Assembly: GCF_002899825.2 (NCBI RefSeq)
Contig: NZ_PPED02000004.1
Span: 186,001 to 250,000 of the forward strand
Source of the DNA: Chryseobacterium phosphatilyticum
GTDB lineage: Bacteria; Bacteroidota; Bacteroidia; Flavobacteriales; Weeksellaceae
DNA: 64,000 nt
Direction: 5' to 3'
The position numbers and the translations under genes were made by a program. The notes under the pieces were generated by a model. That model was given only the letters and a program-made list of their open reading frames with translations, searched no databases and had not been told where the DNA came from. Positions within the stretch are counted from its first letter, which is position 1; every line of letters starts with the position of its first letter. Shown piece by piece: positions 1-9,740 of this stretch.

Positions 1-1122
1 TCCCTGAGCAATTCTGTTCAGGTCAAAGAATTTATTACCCGGGAAGTTTCTTGCAGGAGTCGTAGCAATAGGAGTCCCCTCACTATCATTGATCGTACTC
101 ATTACAAACTGGTTTTTCCTGATATCTCTACCTTTCATAGTACCATACAGACCTAAATCTATTCCTTTTCTGGTTCCTACAGAGGCATAGCTATACGTGA
201 ACATATCTACCTGGCCCCACCAGCTTACTAGATCTAATCCGTTCACAACCGCAATATCAAATCCCCACATCCAGCTTGGTGTTTTCAAATCGTTAAATCC
301 ACCTCCACTTACAACAGTAGATCCTGCAGAATGAGCCATTCTCACCGTCTCTGTTTTTGAAGTTGATGTATATCCGTAATCATTAATGATCTCTTTAGAT
401 AATGCCGCAGCTTGTGCCGGCTGATCCATAGCTGCATACGTGTATGCTAAAAGTCCTTTGGCAACCGACTGATCGATCATCCCTTTGTTTGTTCTTGCGA
501 AACCTTCCAGATAGTTAACTGATTTCGTAAGGTCATCTACAATTAGAGCATATACCTGAGCCTGAGTAGATTTAGGCTGAGCAGGCATACCCGCTTTAGT
601 ATATACAGGAATCGCTGCTTCACTAGCACTATATCCTTTCGTATAGAATTGCATTAGATAAAAGTAAGCATAAGCACGTAAAGCTTTCGCCTGTCCCATA
701 GCATATTTATCTGCATCGGTAGTAGGAACCGCAGTTGTTCCTCCAAGAGCGTCGATAATCTGATTAGCACCTGCAATCATTCTGTAATAATACCTCCATG
801 GCTTGTAGTTCATGGTATTGGTAAAGTCAGTCTGAGCCGTCATATTCGCCATAGCCACATACCATCCGTAAGAGGTAGCTTCAAGCGCCATATCCTGAGA
901 AAGCATGTCACTGTAAATATCGTATCCTTTCTGACCGAAATCATCGTGATCTAAACTTGTCCCCCCCGTTCCTGTATTAATCATCATCACATACAAACCG
1001 TTCAGTTTTGTTTGTGCAGGAGCATCAGCGATTGTTTCTGTCGGTGCAGATTCAAGAAATTCTTCACGACATGAAACAGTCAATGCTGATAATGCTATAC
1101 TTAATAATAATATCTTTTTCAT
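1..1122 (-). CDS. SusD/RagB-family outer-membrane lipoprotein (3' end outside window)
   Basis: This is a nutrient-binding lipoprotein that would sit as a lid on the SusC channel in the outer membrane. The ATG at 1122 is followed by 374 open codons running off the left edge. The N terminus has a signal peptide with lipobox TVSC, giving lipidated Cys18, followed by REEFLES, typical of SusD proteins. Helical SusD-like stretches follow, for example KALRAYAYFYLMQFY around residues 140-155. It starts 13 bases after the SusC stop, so the two are surely co-transcribed. The glycan or peptide ligand cannot be told from sequence, and no glycoside hydrolase is visible nearby. Confidence 0.9.
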   Translation of the reverse strand, partial: MKKILLLSIALSALTVSCREEFLESAPTETIADAPAQTKLNGLYVMMINTGTGGTSLDHDDFGQKGYDIYSDMLSQDMALEATSYGWYVAMANMTAQTDFTNTMNYKPWRYYYRMIAGANQIIDALGGTTAVPTTDADKYAMGQAKALRAYAYFYLMQFYTKGYSASEAAIPVYTKAGMPAQPKSTQAQVYALIVDDLTKSVNYLEGFARTNKGMIDQSVAKGLLAYTYAAMDQPAQAAALSKEIINDYGYTSTSKTETVRMAHSAGSTVVSGGGFNDLKTPSWMWGFDIAVVNGLDLVSWWGQVDMFTYSYASVGTRKGIDLGLYGTMKGRDIRKNQFVMSTINDSEGTPIATTPARNFPGNKFFDLNRIAQG

Positions 1123-1135
1123 TGTAAATTAATTG

Positions 1136-4100
1136 TTAGAAGTTAATTTTTGCTCCAAAAGTTATAGTTGATAGCGGTGCATATGAATAAGTGCTGCTCG
1201 CTCCTGTTTCTGAAACACTTGGATTAAATCCTTTTCTCTTAGTTGCAATCCATAAGTTATCTCCACTTACGAATAAGTTAAATCCTGTAAGACCAATTGC
1301 CTTTACAAAGTCTTGTGGAAGGTTATATCCTAAACGGATATTGTTAAGTGCAAGATAATCAGACTTCACTAAGAATCTGCTTGATCTCGCATTCTGGTTA
1401 GCATCAATGGCAGCGTTAGAAGACATTCTTGGAACATCTGTAACATCACCAGGGTTTTGCCATCTTTGTCTGATATCAGTATGCCAGTTGTTGCTACCTA
1501 CAACACCATTACCCATTAATCCGGCATATAATCCGTCATATGAATATCCACCAAGGCTATATAGGAATTGTACTCCTAAAGTAAATTGCTTATATCCAAA
1601 ATCAAGGTTAAATGCACCTCTGATTGCAGGTATAGCAGATTTATCTAAGAATTTCTGAGTTGCCTGAGAGTATACTTCAGTTACTCCTGTTCTGATATCC
1701 GCATTAGGATTCAGCTTCTGGAATTCATAAAGTGAATTAATTTGCTCACCAGCATCAAATTTTCCGTTTCCGTTGGTATCAACATAATTAACTGTCCATT
1801 GAGCAGCACCGGTAGCAGAATTTACTCCCGCATACTCTCTCATGTAAAAGTCATATAAAGATCTTCCTTCTGCTCTACCAAATCCTGCTTCAGATAAGTC
1901 GATAATCTTAGCATTTCCTGTAGATTGATCCAATGGCATCTGAGTAAGCTTATTACGTAAGATCTCCCCATTGATACCAAAATCAAGGTACATATTATCT
2001 TTATTAATGATATGTGTTTTCAAAGTAAATTCTAAACCTTGGTTAACAAGCTTACCGTCATTTACTTTTAAAATTCCATTACCTGTAGAAGGAGCTAATC
2101 TGTTATCAAAAATCAAATCGTTTGTTGTTCTGTGGTAGTAATCCACCTCAAGTTCAACAGCTCTGTTTTTGAATAATCCGATTTCAGCACCTACCTGGAA
2201 TATATTTGATTTCTCCCAAGTCAATCTAGGATAACCATCCTGTACATATGTTGCTCCAGGAAGTCCCATGAAGTTCCCTGGATTGTAAACGTTATATCCT
2301 GGATAATACCCCATGTTTTGAGCAGAAGCAGCTGTACTTCCAACAATAGCCTGGTCACCAACAGTACCATAACTTGCTTTCAGTTTTAAGTGCTTAACGA
2401 TCTTATTGTCATTAAGGAAATCTTCCTTAGTAACTAACCATCCAAGACCAGCTGACCAGAATGTATCCCATTTATTTTGTAAGAATCTTGAAGTTCCGTC
2501 TCTTCTGATTGTACCATTGAAGAAATACTTTCCTTTGAAATCATAAGTTAACTGACCAAAGTAAGATTCTAATGTATAATTATAAGTATAAGATTCTGAT
2601 AACGATTCTCCTACCCCTTGATTCAATTCAGGAATCATGTCAATAATCGTTGGTCTTCCGGCAGATAAATATTTCTGCTCCCAGCTGTTACTTTCGTGAG
2701 CCGCAAAAGCCATTACATTATGGTCACCAAATCTCTTTTGGTATCTTAATAACTGTAACCAGTTATAAGCCATTAATTCTGTCTTAGACTTAGAAATATA
2801 ACCATTCTGACTTGCAGCGTTTCCATAGTAAGGGTTATCTACCTGATCATTACTGTTGTTATAGTACTGACCACCAACTCTTGTTTCAAAGCTTAAATTT
2901 TTAGTAATATCAGCTTTTAAGAACATGTTGGCATTGATTTCATGCTTGTAGAAATTATTGATATTATTCGTAGCATCGCCAATTGCATTGGTTAGACCTC
3001 CGAAACCTCTACCATAATCTCCCAAACCATAATCAAATTGATTTCCTCCAAAATACGGATCCGGGATTTTATTTCCTGCCGCATCACGAGTAAACAAAGG
3101 ATAGATAGAAGGAATATTGTCTACAAACCAGAAAATACTTCCAGAGTCACTCGTTTGTCCGTTTCTTTTTGCTTTTGAATATGCATAACCTAAATTAAAT
3201 TCTCCTTTCAACCAAGGTCTTGCCTGGTGCGTTAAATTTAATCTACCGTTATATCTTTCAAAGTTTGAGTTGATGGAATATCCTTTATCACTTAGGTAAC
3301 CAATGTTTGTATAATATGTAGTTTTACCGCTACCACCACTGATGGATAAGTTATTTTCTGTTCTCGCAGATGTTTGGAAAGCATAATCTTCCCAGTTTTC
3401 CGGATCATAGATTCTACCAATTCCAGGACGTACCATACCTGTAGCAGGATCAATCAGGTTTGCAGCCGCCGTACCCCAGATGTTATAATCCGGGCTGATC
3501 CCTGCAGTACTGAATAGTCTTGTATTAGCATACGCTGTCGGGTTAGCATTTCCTGCAAGTCTACCCTGGTTTCTTAAAGCCTGCCAGCTTAGTCCTGCAT
3601 ATTCTTCAGGAGAACTGATTGTTGAATATCTTGGAAGTAATGACATGTTGAAACCTACTTTAGACTCCAACTGAATTACAGATTTGTTAGATCTACCTTT
3701 CTTGGTATTAATAACAACAACCCCGTTAGCACCTCTAGCACCATAGATAGAAGTAGCAGTAGCATCTTTAAGGATCACCATGTTTTCGATGTCCTCAGGG
3801 TTAATTGAACTAACGTTTCCTGTAAAAGGCATACCATCAAGTACGTACAATGGGCTTCTGTTTCCACTCATTGAACCAAAACCTCTGATACGGATGGTCG
3901 CATCTGTACCCGGTTGTCCAGAAGTATTGATTACTCTTACCCCTGCTGCTTCCCCTGCAAGCGCCTGGCTCACAGTTGATACGTTTTTCGAATCAATTGA
4001 CTTAGCATCAACTTTAGACGCTGTTCCAACATAACTTTCTTTTGGAACCTGGCTATACCCTATTACAACAACTTCTTCAATCGCTGTTTCTCCAGCTGTT

Positions 4101-4186
4101 GTATCTTTAGGCTTTTGCTGTGCGTAAGCTGCCTGTCCCAAAAAGAACAATGCTCCCGCACTTAGTACACGTAGTTTAACATTCAT
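1136..4186 (-). CDS. SusC/RagA-family TonB-dependent outer-membrane transporter
   Basis: A 1016-residue outer-membrane beta-barrel that would import oligomers with the adjacent SusD lipoprotein, powered by TonB. A signal peptide ends near residue 22 (QAAYAQQ). The plug follows almost at once: EEVVVIGYS near residue 38, then VRVINTSGQPGTDATIRIRG, PLYVLDGMP and ILKDATATSIYGARGANG, all hallmark SusC plug motifs. The rest is a 22-strand-type barrel ending in an aromatic C terminus (ITFGAKINF). Unlike many SusC proteins there is no N-terminal carboxypeptidase-regulatory-like domain between signal peptide and plug. It is the first gene of the SusC-SusD unit. I found no convincing TAnnTTTG promoter upstream. 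Confidence 0.95.
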   Translation of the reverse strand: MNVKLRVLSAGALFFLGQAAYAQQKPKDTTAGETAIEEVVVIGYSQVPKESYVGTASKVDAKSIDSKNVSTVSQALAGEAAGVRVINTSGQPGTDATIRIRGFGSMSGNRSPLYVLDGMPFTGNVSSINPEDIENMVILKDATATSIYGARGANGVVVINTKKGRSNKSVIQLESKVGFNMSLLPRYSTISSPEEYAGLSWQALRNQGRLAGNANPTAYANTRLFSTAGISPDYNIWGTAAANLIDPATGMVRPGIGRIYDPENWEDYAFQTSARTENNLSISGGSGKTTYYTNIGYLSDKGYSINSNFERYNGRLNLTHQARPWLKGEFNLGYAYSKAKRNGQTSDSGSIFWFVDNIPSIYPLFTRDAAGNKIPDPYFGGNQFDYGLGDYGRGFGGLTNAIGDATNNINNFYKHEINANMFLKADITKNLSFETRVGGQYYNNSNDQVDNPYYGNAASQNGYISKSKTELMAYNWLQLLRYQKRFGDHNVMAFAAHESNSWEQKYLSAGRPTIIDMIPELNQGVGESLSESYTYNYTLESYFGQLTYDFKGKYFFNGTIRRDGTSRFLQNKWDTFWSAGLGWLVTKEDFLNDNKIVKHLKLKASYGTVGDQAIVGSTAASAQNMGYYPGYNVYNPGNFMGLPGATYVQDGYPRLTWEKSNIFQVGAEIGLFKNRAVELEVDYYHRTTNDLIFDNRLAPSTGNGILKVNDGKLVNQGLEFTLKTHIINKDNMYLDFGINGEILRNKLTQMPLDQSTGNAKIIDLSEAGFGRAEGRSLYDFYMREYAGVNSATGAAQWTVNYVDTNGNGKFDAGEQINSLYEFQKLNPNADIRTGVTEVYSQATQKFLDKSAIPAIRGAFNLDFGYKQFTLGVQFLYSLGGYSYDGLYAGLMGNGVVGSNNWHTDIRQRWQNPGDVTDVPRMSSNAAIDANQNARSSRFLVKSDYLALNNIRLGYNLPQDFVKAIGLTGFNLFVSGDNLWIATKRKGFNPSVSETGASSTYSYAPLSTITFGAKINF

Positions 4187-4750
4187 ATTAACAAATTTTA
4201 ATATATTTTAGCGACAAATATGTTAATAAATATTAACACTAGCAAATTTTTAACCCACATCTATATGTATATTTTTAACAACAAACATGAATTACAGTTT
4301 AAATTATGAATTTATCGCAATTTTAAATGAATAAAAAAGGGTTAAATTCAAACAAAAGCTCAAAATAACCACTTTTTATAATTAATTTATAAATGAATAT
4401 TTTTTTATTTATAATCATTCTAAACTTAATTATTGAATAAATTTAACTTTTCAACCTGTATTACCACGTTAAAAAAAGCCAAATTCAGATATTTAAGTCA
4501 CAAATTCAACATCTTACCATAGAACAGATCAAATTAAAACGATCAATAAAAAGTCATAAAAACACTCAATCATATTTGTTGAATAAATAGCGACAAGGAA
4601 TATTTCCAGTACAAACACTGTTTATTTAAAAAAAAACTTCTTTATATAATAACTTAAAAAAAAGCGCGTACATGAAAAAAATAAACTCTAATAGAAAATA
4701 AAATTAATAACATACATAAAAGCAGCAACACTATAGGATCAGACATAAAA
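4187..4750. other. AT-rich intergenic region upstream of susC
   Basis: This stretch of about 560 bases between the susC start and the infB terminator is very AT-rich. It has no ORF of note and no tRNA or repeat that I can recognise. It must contain the susC promoter on the minus strand and probably a long leader. Only imperfect matches to the flavobacterial -7 box are seen, for example CAAATTTTA near 4192, which is one base longer than the ideal spacing. Any antisense RNA or regulator site could not be identified by eye. Confidence 0.4.
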
Positions 4751-4778
4751 AAAGTGCCATCTCAAGAGATGGCACTTT
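4751..4778 (-). terminator. Intrinsic terminator of rimP-nusA-infB
   Basis: A 13-bp perfect stem (AAAGTGCCATCTC / GAGATGGCACTTT) with a 2-base loop lies 20 bases past the infB stop. Read on the minus strand it runs straight into seven T residues, so it fits a rho-independent terminator for the infB operon. Confidence 0.9.
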
Positions 4779-4797
4779 ATATGATTATATTAAGATA

Positions 4798-7761
4798 TTA
4801 TTTAAGTTTTTTCTTAACAGCTACTTCTTCGTACACTTCAAGAATATCACCTATTTCGATATCATTATATCCTTTAAGGTTCAGACCACATTCGTAACCT
4901 TTTGTTACTTCCTTCACATCATCTTTGAAACGCTTCAAGCTTTCAAGCTCCCCGTCAAATTTAACAATACCGTCTCTCAATAAACGTACTTTAGACTGTC
5001 TTGTCACTTTTCCGGTAAGAACCATACAACCAGCAATAGATCCGACTTTAGAAATCTTGAATACCTCACGGATCTCAACATTACCTATCACCTGCTCCTG
5101 AATCTCCGGAGAAAGCATTCCTTCCATTGCTTCTTTAACCTCATCGATAGCTTTGTAGATTACCGAATAAGTTCTGATTTCAATTTCCTCACGATCTGCA
5201 AGTTCTTTTGCATTAGCACCAGCTCTTACGTTGAATCCAATGATAATAGCATCTGATGCTGCCGCTAAGTTGATATCAGATTCTGTGATCTGTCCTACAC
5301 CTGAGTGAAGAATTTTCACACTGATCTCCTCCGTTGAAAGTCTTTGTAACTGATCAGATAACGCTTCTACAGAACCATCAACGTCACCTTTAAGAATAAT
5401 ATTCAATTCTTTGAATTCTCCTAAAGCAATACGTCTACCCAACTCTTCAAGAGTTGTATGTTTTTTCGTTCTGATGGAAAGTTCTCTTTGAAGTTGTTCT
5501 CTCTTATTTGCAATAGCTTTACCTTCACTCTCATCAGCATATACACGGAATTTATCACCAGCTGTCGGTGCTCCGTCTAATCCCAAGATCGTTGCAGGAA
5601 TTGAAGGACCCGCTTCCGCAAGATTTTTCCCTCTTTCATCAAGCAAAGCTTTTACTTTACCGTGGTTTTTACCTGCTACTACATAATCTCCCACTCTTAA
5701 GGTTCCGGTTTGTACCAACATGGTAGCAACATATCCTCTACCTTTATCAAGAGATGCTTCAATAACAACACCATTGGCAGAACGATCAGGATTCGCTTTT
5801 AATTCAAGCATTTCAGCTTGCAATAAAACCTTCTCCAATAATACGTCTACATTATTACCAAACTTAGCAGAAATCTCCTGCGCCTGAACATTTCCACCCC
5901 ACTCTTCTACTAAAACCGGAGGGTTCAAGCCTGAAAGCTGCTGGCGAATGTTATCAGGATTTGCATTAGGTTTATCAACTTTATTGATTGCAATGATCAT
6001 TGGTACCTGTGCAGCTTGTGCGTGAGCAATTGCTTCTTTTGTTTGTGGCATCACATCATCATCGGCAGCAATCACGATAATTGCAATATCGGTAATCTGC
6101 GCACCCCTTGCTCTCATTGCCGTAAAGGCTTCGTGACCCGGAGTATCTAAGAATGTAATTCTCTGACCATTTTCCAGTTTCACATTATATGCACCGATGT
6201 GCTGGGTAATCCCTCCAGATTCACCTGCGATTACATTCGTTTTTCTAACATAATCCAATAATGAAGTTTTCCCATGGTCAACGTGACCCATTACGGTAAC
6301 TACAGGTGCTCTTGACAATAAGCTTTCTTCAGCATCGATTTCATCTTCTGTATCTGTATCTTCAAGATCAGCATCCGAGAATTCAATTTTATAACCGAAT
6401 TCATCTGCTACTAATAATAAGGTATCAGCCTCCAGTCTCTGGTTCATGGTCACCATTACCCCAAGTGAGAAACAAGCAGAGATTACTTCAGTTGGTGAAA
6501 CGTTCATTAGACTCGCTAATTCACCTACTGTAATAAACTCAGTTACTTTCAGAGTTCTGTCTTGTGCTTCAAGCTCCTGCTGACGCTCATCCTGCTCTCT
6601 ACGGAAAGTTCTTTTGTCTTTTCTATGTTTTGCAGATTTAGATTTACCTCCTTTGTTTGTAAGCTTTTCTAAGGTTTCTTTAATCTGGTTTTTAACTTGC
6701 TCATCAGTTAATTCAACCGGCATCACTCTCTGACCAGGTCTGTTGTTCTGGCCTCCTTTCTTGAAGCCGCCACCACCTTGACCTTGAGGACGGTTTCCTC
6801 CCTGGTTGTTTCCGAAACGGTTTCCACCACCTTGACCTCCCTGACCTTGAGGACGGTTCCCCTGACCTCCTTGTCCCTGACGGTTTCCACCTTGTCCACC
6901 ATTATTGTTTTGACGGTTTCCCTGGCCTTGACCACCCTGGTTATTGTTGTTGTTATTTCCTGAGTTTTGATTATTCCCCTGACCTTGTTGGTTATTTTGC
7001 CCAGGTTTTTCAATTCTCTTTCTTTTCTTTTTAGCTCCAGAACCAGGTTTTGGTGCAAATTGAGTCAAATCAATTTTTTCTCCGACAATCTTAGGACCAT
7101 CAAGCTTCTGATAAACTGTCTCAATTTTTTGTGGTTCCTGAGATTCCGGTTCAGCTTCCACTTTTGGAGCTTCTACTTTTTTCTCCTCTGCAACTACCGG
7201 CTTAGGAGTTTCTTTTACTGGTTCCACAGGTTTTATTTCTTCTTTTTTCTCCTCTACTTTCGGTTTGTCTTTTTTCACAGGTCTATTTCTAGATTCTATC
7301 TGAGACAAATCAATTTTATCCAAAACTTTAAACTCCTGCTTTTCAGGTACTGCTTTTACTTCCGGTTCTTCTTTCACGATTTCTTCTTTCTTTTCTTCAA
7401 CCGGTGTCGCTACAGGAGCAGCAGGGGTTTCTTCAATTTCAGGTTTTCCAGGTTCTAAATCTATTTTACCTAAAATCTTAGTTTCTGGTTTATTTGCTTT
7501 AGCTCTTATCACTTCAGGGGTTTTCTTCTCTTCAATTTCCAGCTTTTCTTCCGGAACTTTAGTAATCACCACCTCATGGGAAGCCTTTCGTTGTTCGCCA
7601 TCCTTAGCAAACTCAGCCTCCAATGCAGAATATGCCGCTTCTTCCAATTGAGCGTTAGGATTGCTTTCAACCTCAAATCCCCTAGATTGTAAAAATTCTA
7701 CTAATCTGGACATCGAAATGTTGAATTCCTTAACCGCTTTATTTAATCTAATTTTTGGCAT
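4798..7761 (-). CDS. infB: Translation initiation factor IF-2
   Basis: GTPase that delivers initiator tRNA to the 30S subunit and promotes subunit joining. The 987-residue protein begins with an IF2_N helical domain (MPKIRLNKAVKEFNIS). A long charged Pro/Glu/Lys region follows, then an Asn/Gln/Gly-rich low-complexity stretch at about residues 250-345. A second IF2_N-like domain comes next, then the G domain with G1 GHVDHGKT (about 492-499), G3 DTPGHEAF and G4 NKVD, then domains II-IV. It is the last gene of the rimP-nusA-infB operon, 76 bases after nusA, followed by a strong terminator. The Asn/Gln/Gly linker is unusually repetitive for an essential factor, and it creates long shadow reading frames on both strands. 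Confidence 0.98.
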   Translation of the reverse strand: MPKIRLNKAVKEFNISMSRLVEFLQSRGFEVESNPNAQLEEAAYSALEAEFAKDGEQRKASHEVVITKVPEEKLEIEEKKTPEVIRAKANKPETKILGKIDLEPGKPEIEETPAAPVATPVEEKKEEIVKEEPEVKAVPEKQEFKVLDKIDLSQIESRNRPVKKDKPKVEEKKEEIKPVEPVKETPKPVVAEEKKVEAPKVEAEPESQEPQKIETVYQKLDGPKIVGEKIDLTQFAPKPGSGAKKKRKRIEKPGQNNQQGQGNNQNSGNNNNNNQGGQGQGNRQNNNGGQGGNRQGQGGQGNRPQGQGGQGGGNRFGNNQGGNRPQGQGGGGFKKGGQNNRPGQRVMPVELTDEQVKNQIKETLEKLTNKGGKSKSAKHRKDKRTFRREQDERQQELEAQDRTLKVTEFITVGELASLMNVSPTEVISACFSLGVMVTMNQRLEADTLLLVADEFGYKIEFSDADLEDTDTEDEIDAEESLLSRAPVVTVMGHVDHGKTSLLDYVRKTNVIAGESGGITQHIGAYNVKLENGQRITFLDTPGHEAFTAMRARGAQITDIAIIVIAADDDVMPQTKEAIAHAQAAQVPMIIAINKVDKPNANPDNIRQQLSGLNPPVLVEEWGGNVQAQEISAKFGNNVDVLLEKVLLQAEMLELKANPDRSANGVVIEASLDKGRGYVATMLVQTGTLRVGDYVVAGKNHGKVKALLDERGKNLAEAGPSIPATILGLDGAPTAGDKFRVYADESEGKAIANKREQLQRELSIRTKKHTTLEELGRRIALGEFKELNIILKGDVDGSVEALSDQLQRLSTEEISVKILHSGVGQITESDINLAAASDAIIIGFNVRAGANAKELADREEIEIRTYSVIYKAIDEVKEAMEGMLSPEIQEQVIGNVEIREVFKISKVGSIAGCMVLTGKVTRQSKVRLLRDGIVKFDGELESLKRFKDDVKEVTKGYECGLNLKGYNDIEIGDILEVYEEVAVKKKLK

Positions 7762-7837
7762 CTATATTATTTACTGTTTTTTAATTCTTAAAATTAAAGT
7801 ATTTCTTTTTACTGTTTATTAAAATTTATTTAAAATC

Positions 7838-9073
7838 TTAATCTTCAAATTCTTCTCTCAGAATACGTTTCACCTCTTCAATAGTTTCTTCTTCAAGGTC
7901 AACCATATTTAAAAGACTTTCCGTCTCTTTGTCTAATACAGATTTTGCAGTAGTTAATCCTACTTTCTTAAATTCATCCAAAATCCACTGATCAATGTCA
8001 TCGTTGAATTCTCTTAATTCAACATCATCATCCTCACTGGATTCTCTATATACATCAATTTCATATCCTGACAACCAAGAAGCCAGTCTAATATTCTGTC
8101 CTTGTTTTCCAATTACTTTAGAAATTTCTTCAACCGGAGTATATACTAGTGCATAGTTTTGCTCCTCATTAATGTCAATTTTATTAACTGTAACATTTCC
8201 TAAAGCTCTCTTCACCAAAATCTCAGGGTTTTTAGACCACTGAATAACATCGATGTTCTCATTTCTCAACTCTCTTACAACGCCATGAATTCTGGATCCC
8301 TTAACACCCACACAAGCTCCTACCGGATCAATTCTGTCATCGTAAGCATCTACTGCAATCTTCGCCTTCTCACCAGGAATTCTCACTACTTTTTTCAGCA
8401 TGATTGTTCCATCCTGGATCTCAGGAATTTCCAGTTCTAATAATTTCTCAAGGAATTTAGGTGCAGTTCTGGAAATAATAATCTGTGGTTTAGAACCTTT
8501 AAAGTCTACTGTTTCAACAATAGCTCTGATATTCTCCCCCTTTTTAAAGAAATCGGACGGGATCTGGTTTTCTTTTGGTAAGATAAATTCGTTTCCTTCA
8601 TCATCCAGCAAAATCACATGCTTATGGCGGATATGGTGGATTTCACCTACTACAATTTCTCCGATTTTATCTCTGAATTGCTCATACAACATTGCATTAT
8701 TATGCTCCTGAAGTTTTGTAGCCAGGATTTGCTTCAGGGTAAGAATATTTCTTCTTCCCAACTGAGCAACAGGAATTTCCATTGTAAAGTCTTCACCTAC
8801 TTCAAACGTAGGGTCAATTTTCTTCGCTTCAGAAATTTCAATTTCCAAATCATCATCTTCAGACATTTCGTCCTCAACAATTGTTTTATTTAAAAATATC
8901 TGAAAATCTCCTTTATCCGGGTTTACAATTACATCAAAATGATCATCTGAATCGAATCTTTTTCTCAAAAGTGTTTTCAGTGAATCTTCAATAATTGCCA
9001 TAAGATCAATCTTACTGATCCCTTTTTCGTCTTTAAAATCACCAAAGGATTCAATCAACGCTATATTATCCAT
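7838..9073 (-). CDS. nusA: Transcription termination/antitermination protein NusA
   Basis: RNA polymerase-associated factor controlling pausing, termination and antitermination. The 411-residue protein has the N-terminal polymerase-binding domain (IALIESFGDFKDEKGISKIDL), an S1 domain around residues 135-200 and tandem KH domains. KH-type motifs are visible in DPVGACVGVKGSRI and EISKVIGKQGQNIRLASWL. It lacks the two C-terminal acidic repeats of the 495-residue E. coli protein and ends in an acidic tail, as is usual in Bacteroidota. It sits 17 bases after rimP and 76 before infB. Confidence 0.98.
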   Translation of the reverse strand: MDNIALIESFGDFKDEKGISKIDLMAIIEDSLKTLLRKRFDSDDHFDVIVNPDKGDFQIFLNKTIVEDEMSEDDDLEIEISEAKKIDPTFEVGEDFTMEIPVAQLGRRNILTLKQILATKLQEHNNAMLYEQFRDKIGEIVVGEIHHIRHKHVILLDDEGNEFILPKENQIPSDFFKKGENIRAIVETVDFKGSKPQIIISRTAPKFLEKLLELEIPEIQDGTIMLKKVVRIPGEKAKIAVDAYDDRIDPVGACVGVKGSRIHGVVRELRNENIDVIQWSKNPEILVKRALGNVTVNKIDINEEQNYALVYTPVEEISKVIGKQGQNIRLASWLSGYEIDVYRESSEDDDVELREFNDDIDQWILDEFKKVGLTTAKSVLDKETESLLNMVDLEEETIEEVKRILREEFED

Positions 9074-9090
9074 CTATTCTTTTTTCTTTT

Positions 9091-9558
9091 TTAAAATTTA
9101 ATTACTACTAATGCCTTTTTGATCTCAGAGTAAGAAATCTCTTTCTCCTCTTCCACATCTACCTTTCCTTTTCCGATATCTTTCGGCTTCCGGTAACGTA
9201 AAACAAGTGTGATCTTCTCATCGTCTACTTTTGACAATTCCCCTTCAATCTTGGAAGAATCCCCCAGCATCACTTCAATCTCTCTTCCTATATTTTTATT
9301 GAACTGTCTTGGTGTCGCTAATGGCTCGCTTAATCCTGCGGACATCACCTGAAGGCTAAAGTCATGCTCTTCACGATCCATATTGAATTCTATGGCGCGG
9401 CTTGCATCAAGGCAATCCTGCAAAGAAACCCCGTCATCACCATCTAAAATCACTGTAATATCATCCCCTGCAGAAATCTTAAGATCAATAAGAAACAGAT
9501 CTTTTCTGGTCTCAAGGAATTCATTTAATAATTCTTCAATTCTTTTTTTAAACTCCAT
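9091..9558 (-). CDS. rimP: Ribosome maturation factor RimP
   Basis: Assists 30S subunit maturation in the cytoplasm. The 155-residue length is normal for the family. The sequence shows the RimP pattern: an N-terminal alpha/beta domain with DDGVSLQDCLDASRAIEF and the junction motif VMSAGLSEPLATPRQFNKNIGREIEV, then a small SH3-like C-terminal domain. It is the first gene of the rimP-nusA-infB operon. Its leader of about 70 bases carries a terminator-like hairpin (9591-9611) downstream of a strong consensus promoter. Confidence 0.95.
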   Translation of the reverse strand: MEFKKRIEELLNEFLETRKDLFLIDLKISAGDDITVILDGDDGVSLQDCLDASRAIEFNMDREEHDFSLQVMSAGLSEPLATPRQFNKNIGREIEVMLGDSSKIEGELSKVDDEKITLVLRYRKPKDIGKGKVDVEEEKEISYSEIKKALVVIKF

Positions 9559-9590
9559 ACATTCTTTTATCTTGATTTACAGTACGAAAA

Positions 9591-9611
9591 AAGGCTTTCT
9601 TTCGAAGCCTT
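9591..9611 (-). terminator. Terminator-like hairpin (possible attenuator) in the rimP leader
   Basis: On the minus strand a 7-bp stem AAGGCTT / AAGCCTT with a 7-base loop is followed by TTTT. It lies between the predicted rimP promoter (9636-9667) and the rimP start at 9558, so it would be inside the transcript leader. No plus-strand gene ends here, so it does not look like an ordinary end-of-gene terminator. Attenuation is inferred, not shown. Confidence 0.5.
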
Positions 9612-9635
9612 CCCATTTTTCCTGTAAATCCAATG

Positions 9636-9667
9636 CAAATATACGCTTTTTTTCCAAAAATGCAAAA
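9636..9667 (-). promoter_or_regulatory. Flavobacterial sigma-A promoter for rimP-nusA-infB
   Basis: Read on the minus strand this is TTTTG, 19 bases, then TATATTTG. That is a near-perfect match to the Bacteroidota -33 TTG / -7 TAnnTTTG pattern with typical spacing. Transcription would start near 9629, about 70 bases upstream of the rimP ATG. Confidence 0.8.
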
Positions 9668-9740
9668 TTATCTTATTATCAAGTAAATAGAGAGAAATTC
9701 TTTTACAATAATTTAAAGAAGCAGATGAAAGTATTTTTAT

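Noticed and set aside
6723..7058. 111-codon minus-strand ORF inside infB in another frame
   Set aside because: It runs through the repetitive Asn/Gln/Gly region of IF-2 in a different frame and has no own start signals.
6967..7458. 163-codon ORF antisense to infB, rich in Phe and Arg
   Set aside because: It is a shadow of the Lys/Glu/Pro-rich region of IF-2. Antisense of a biased coding region gives long open frames by chance.
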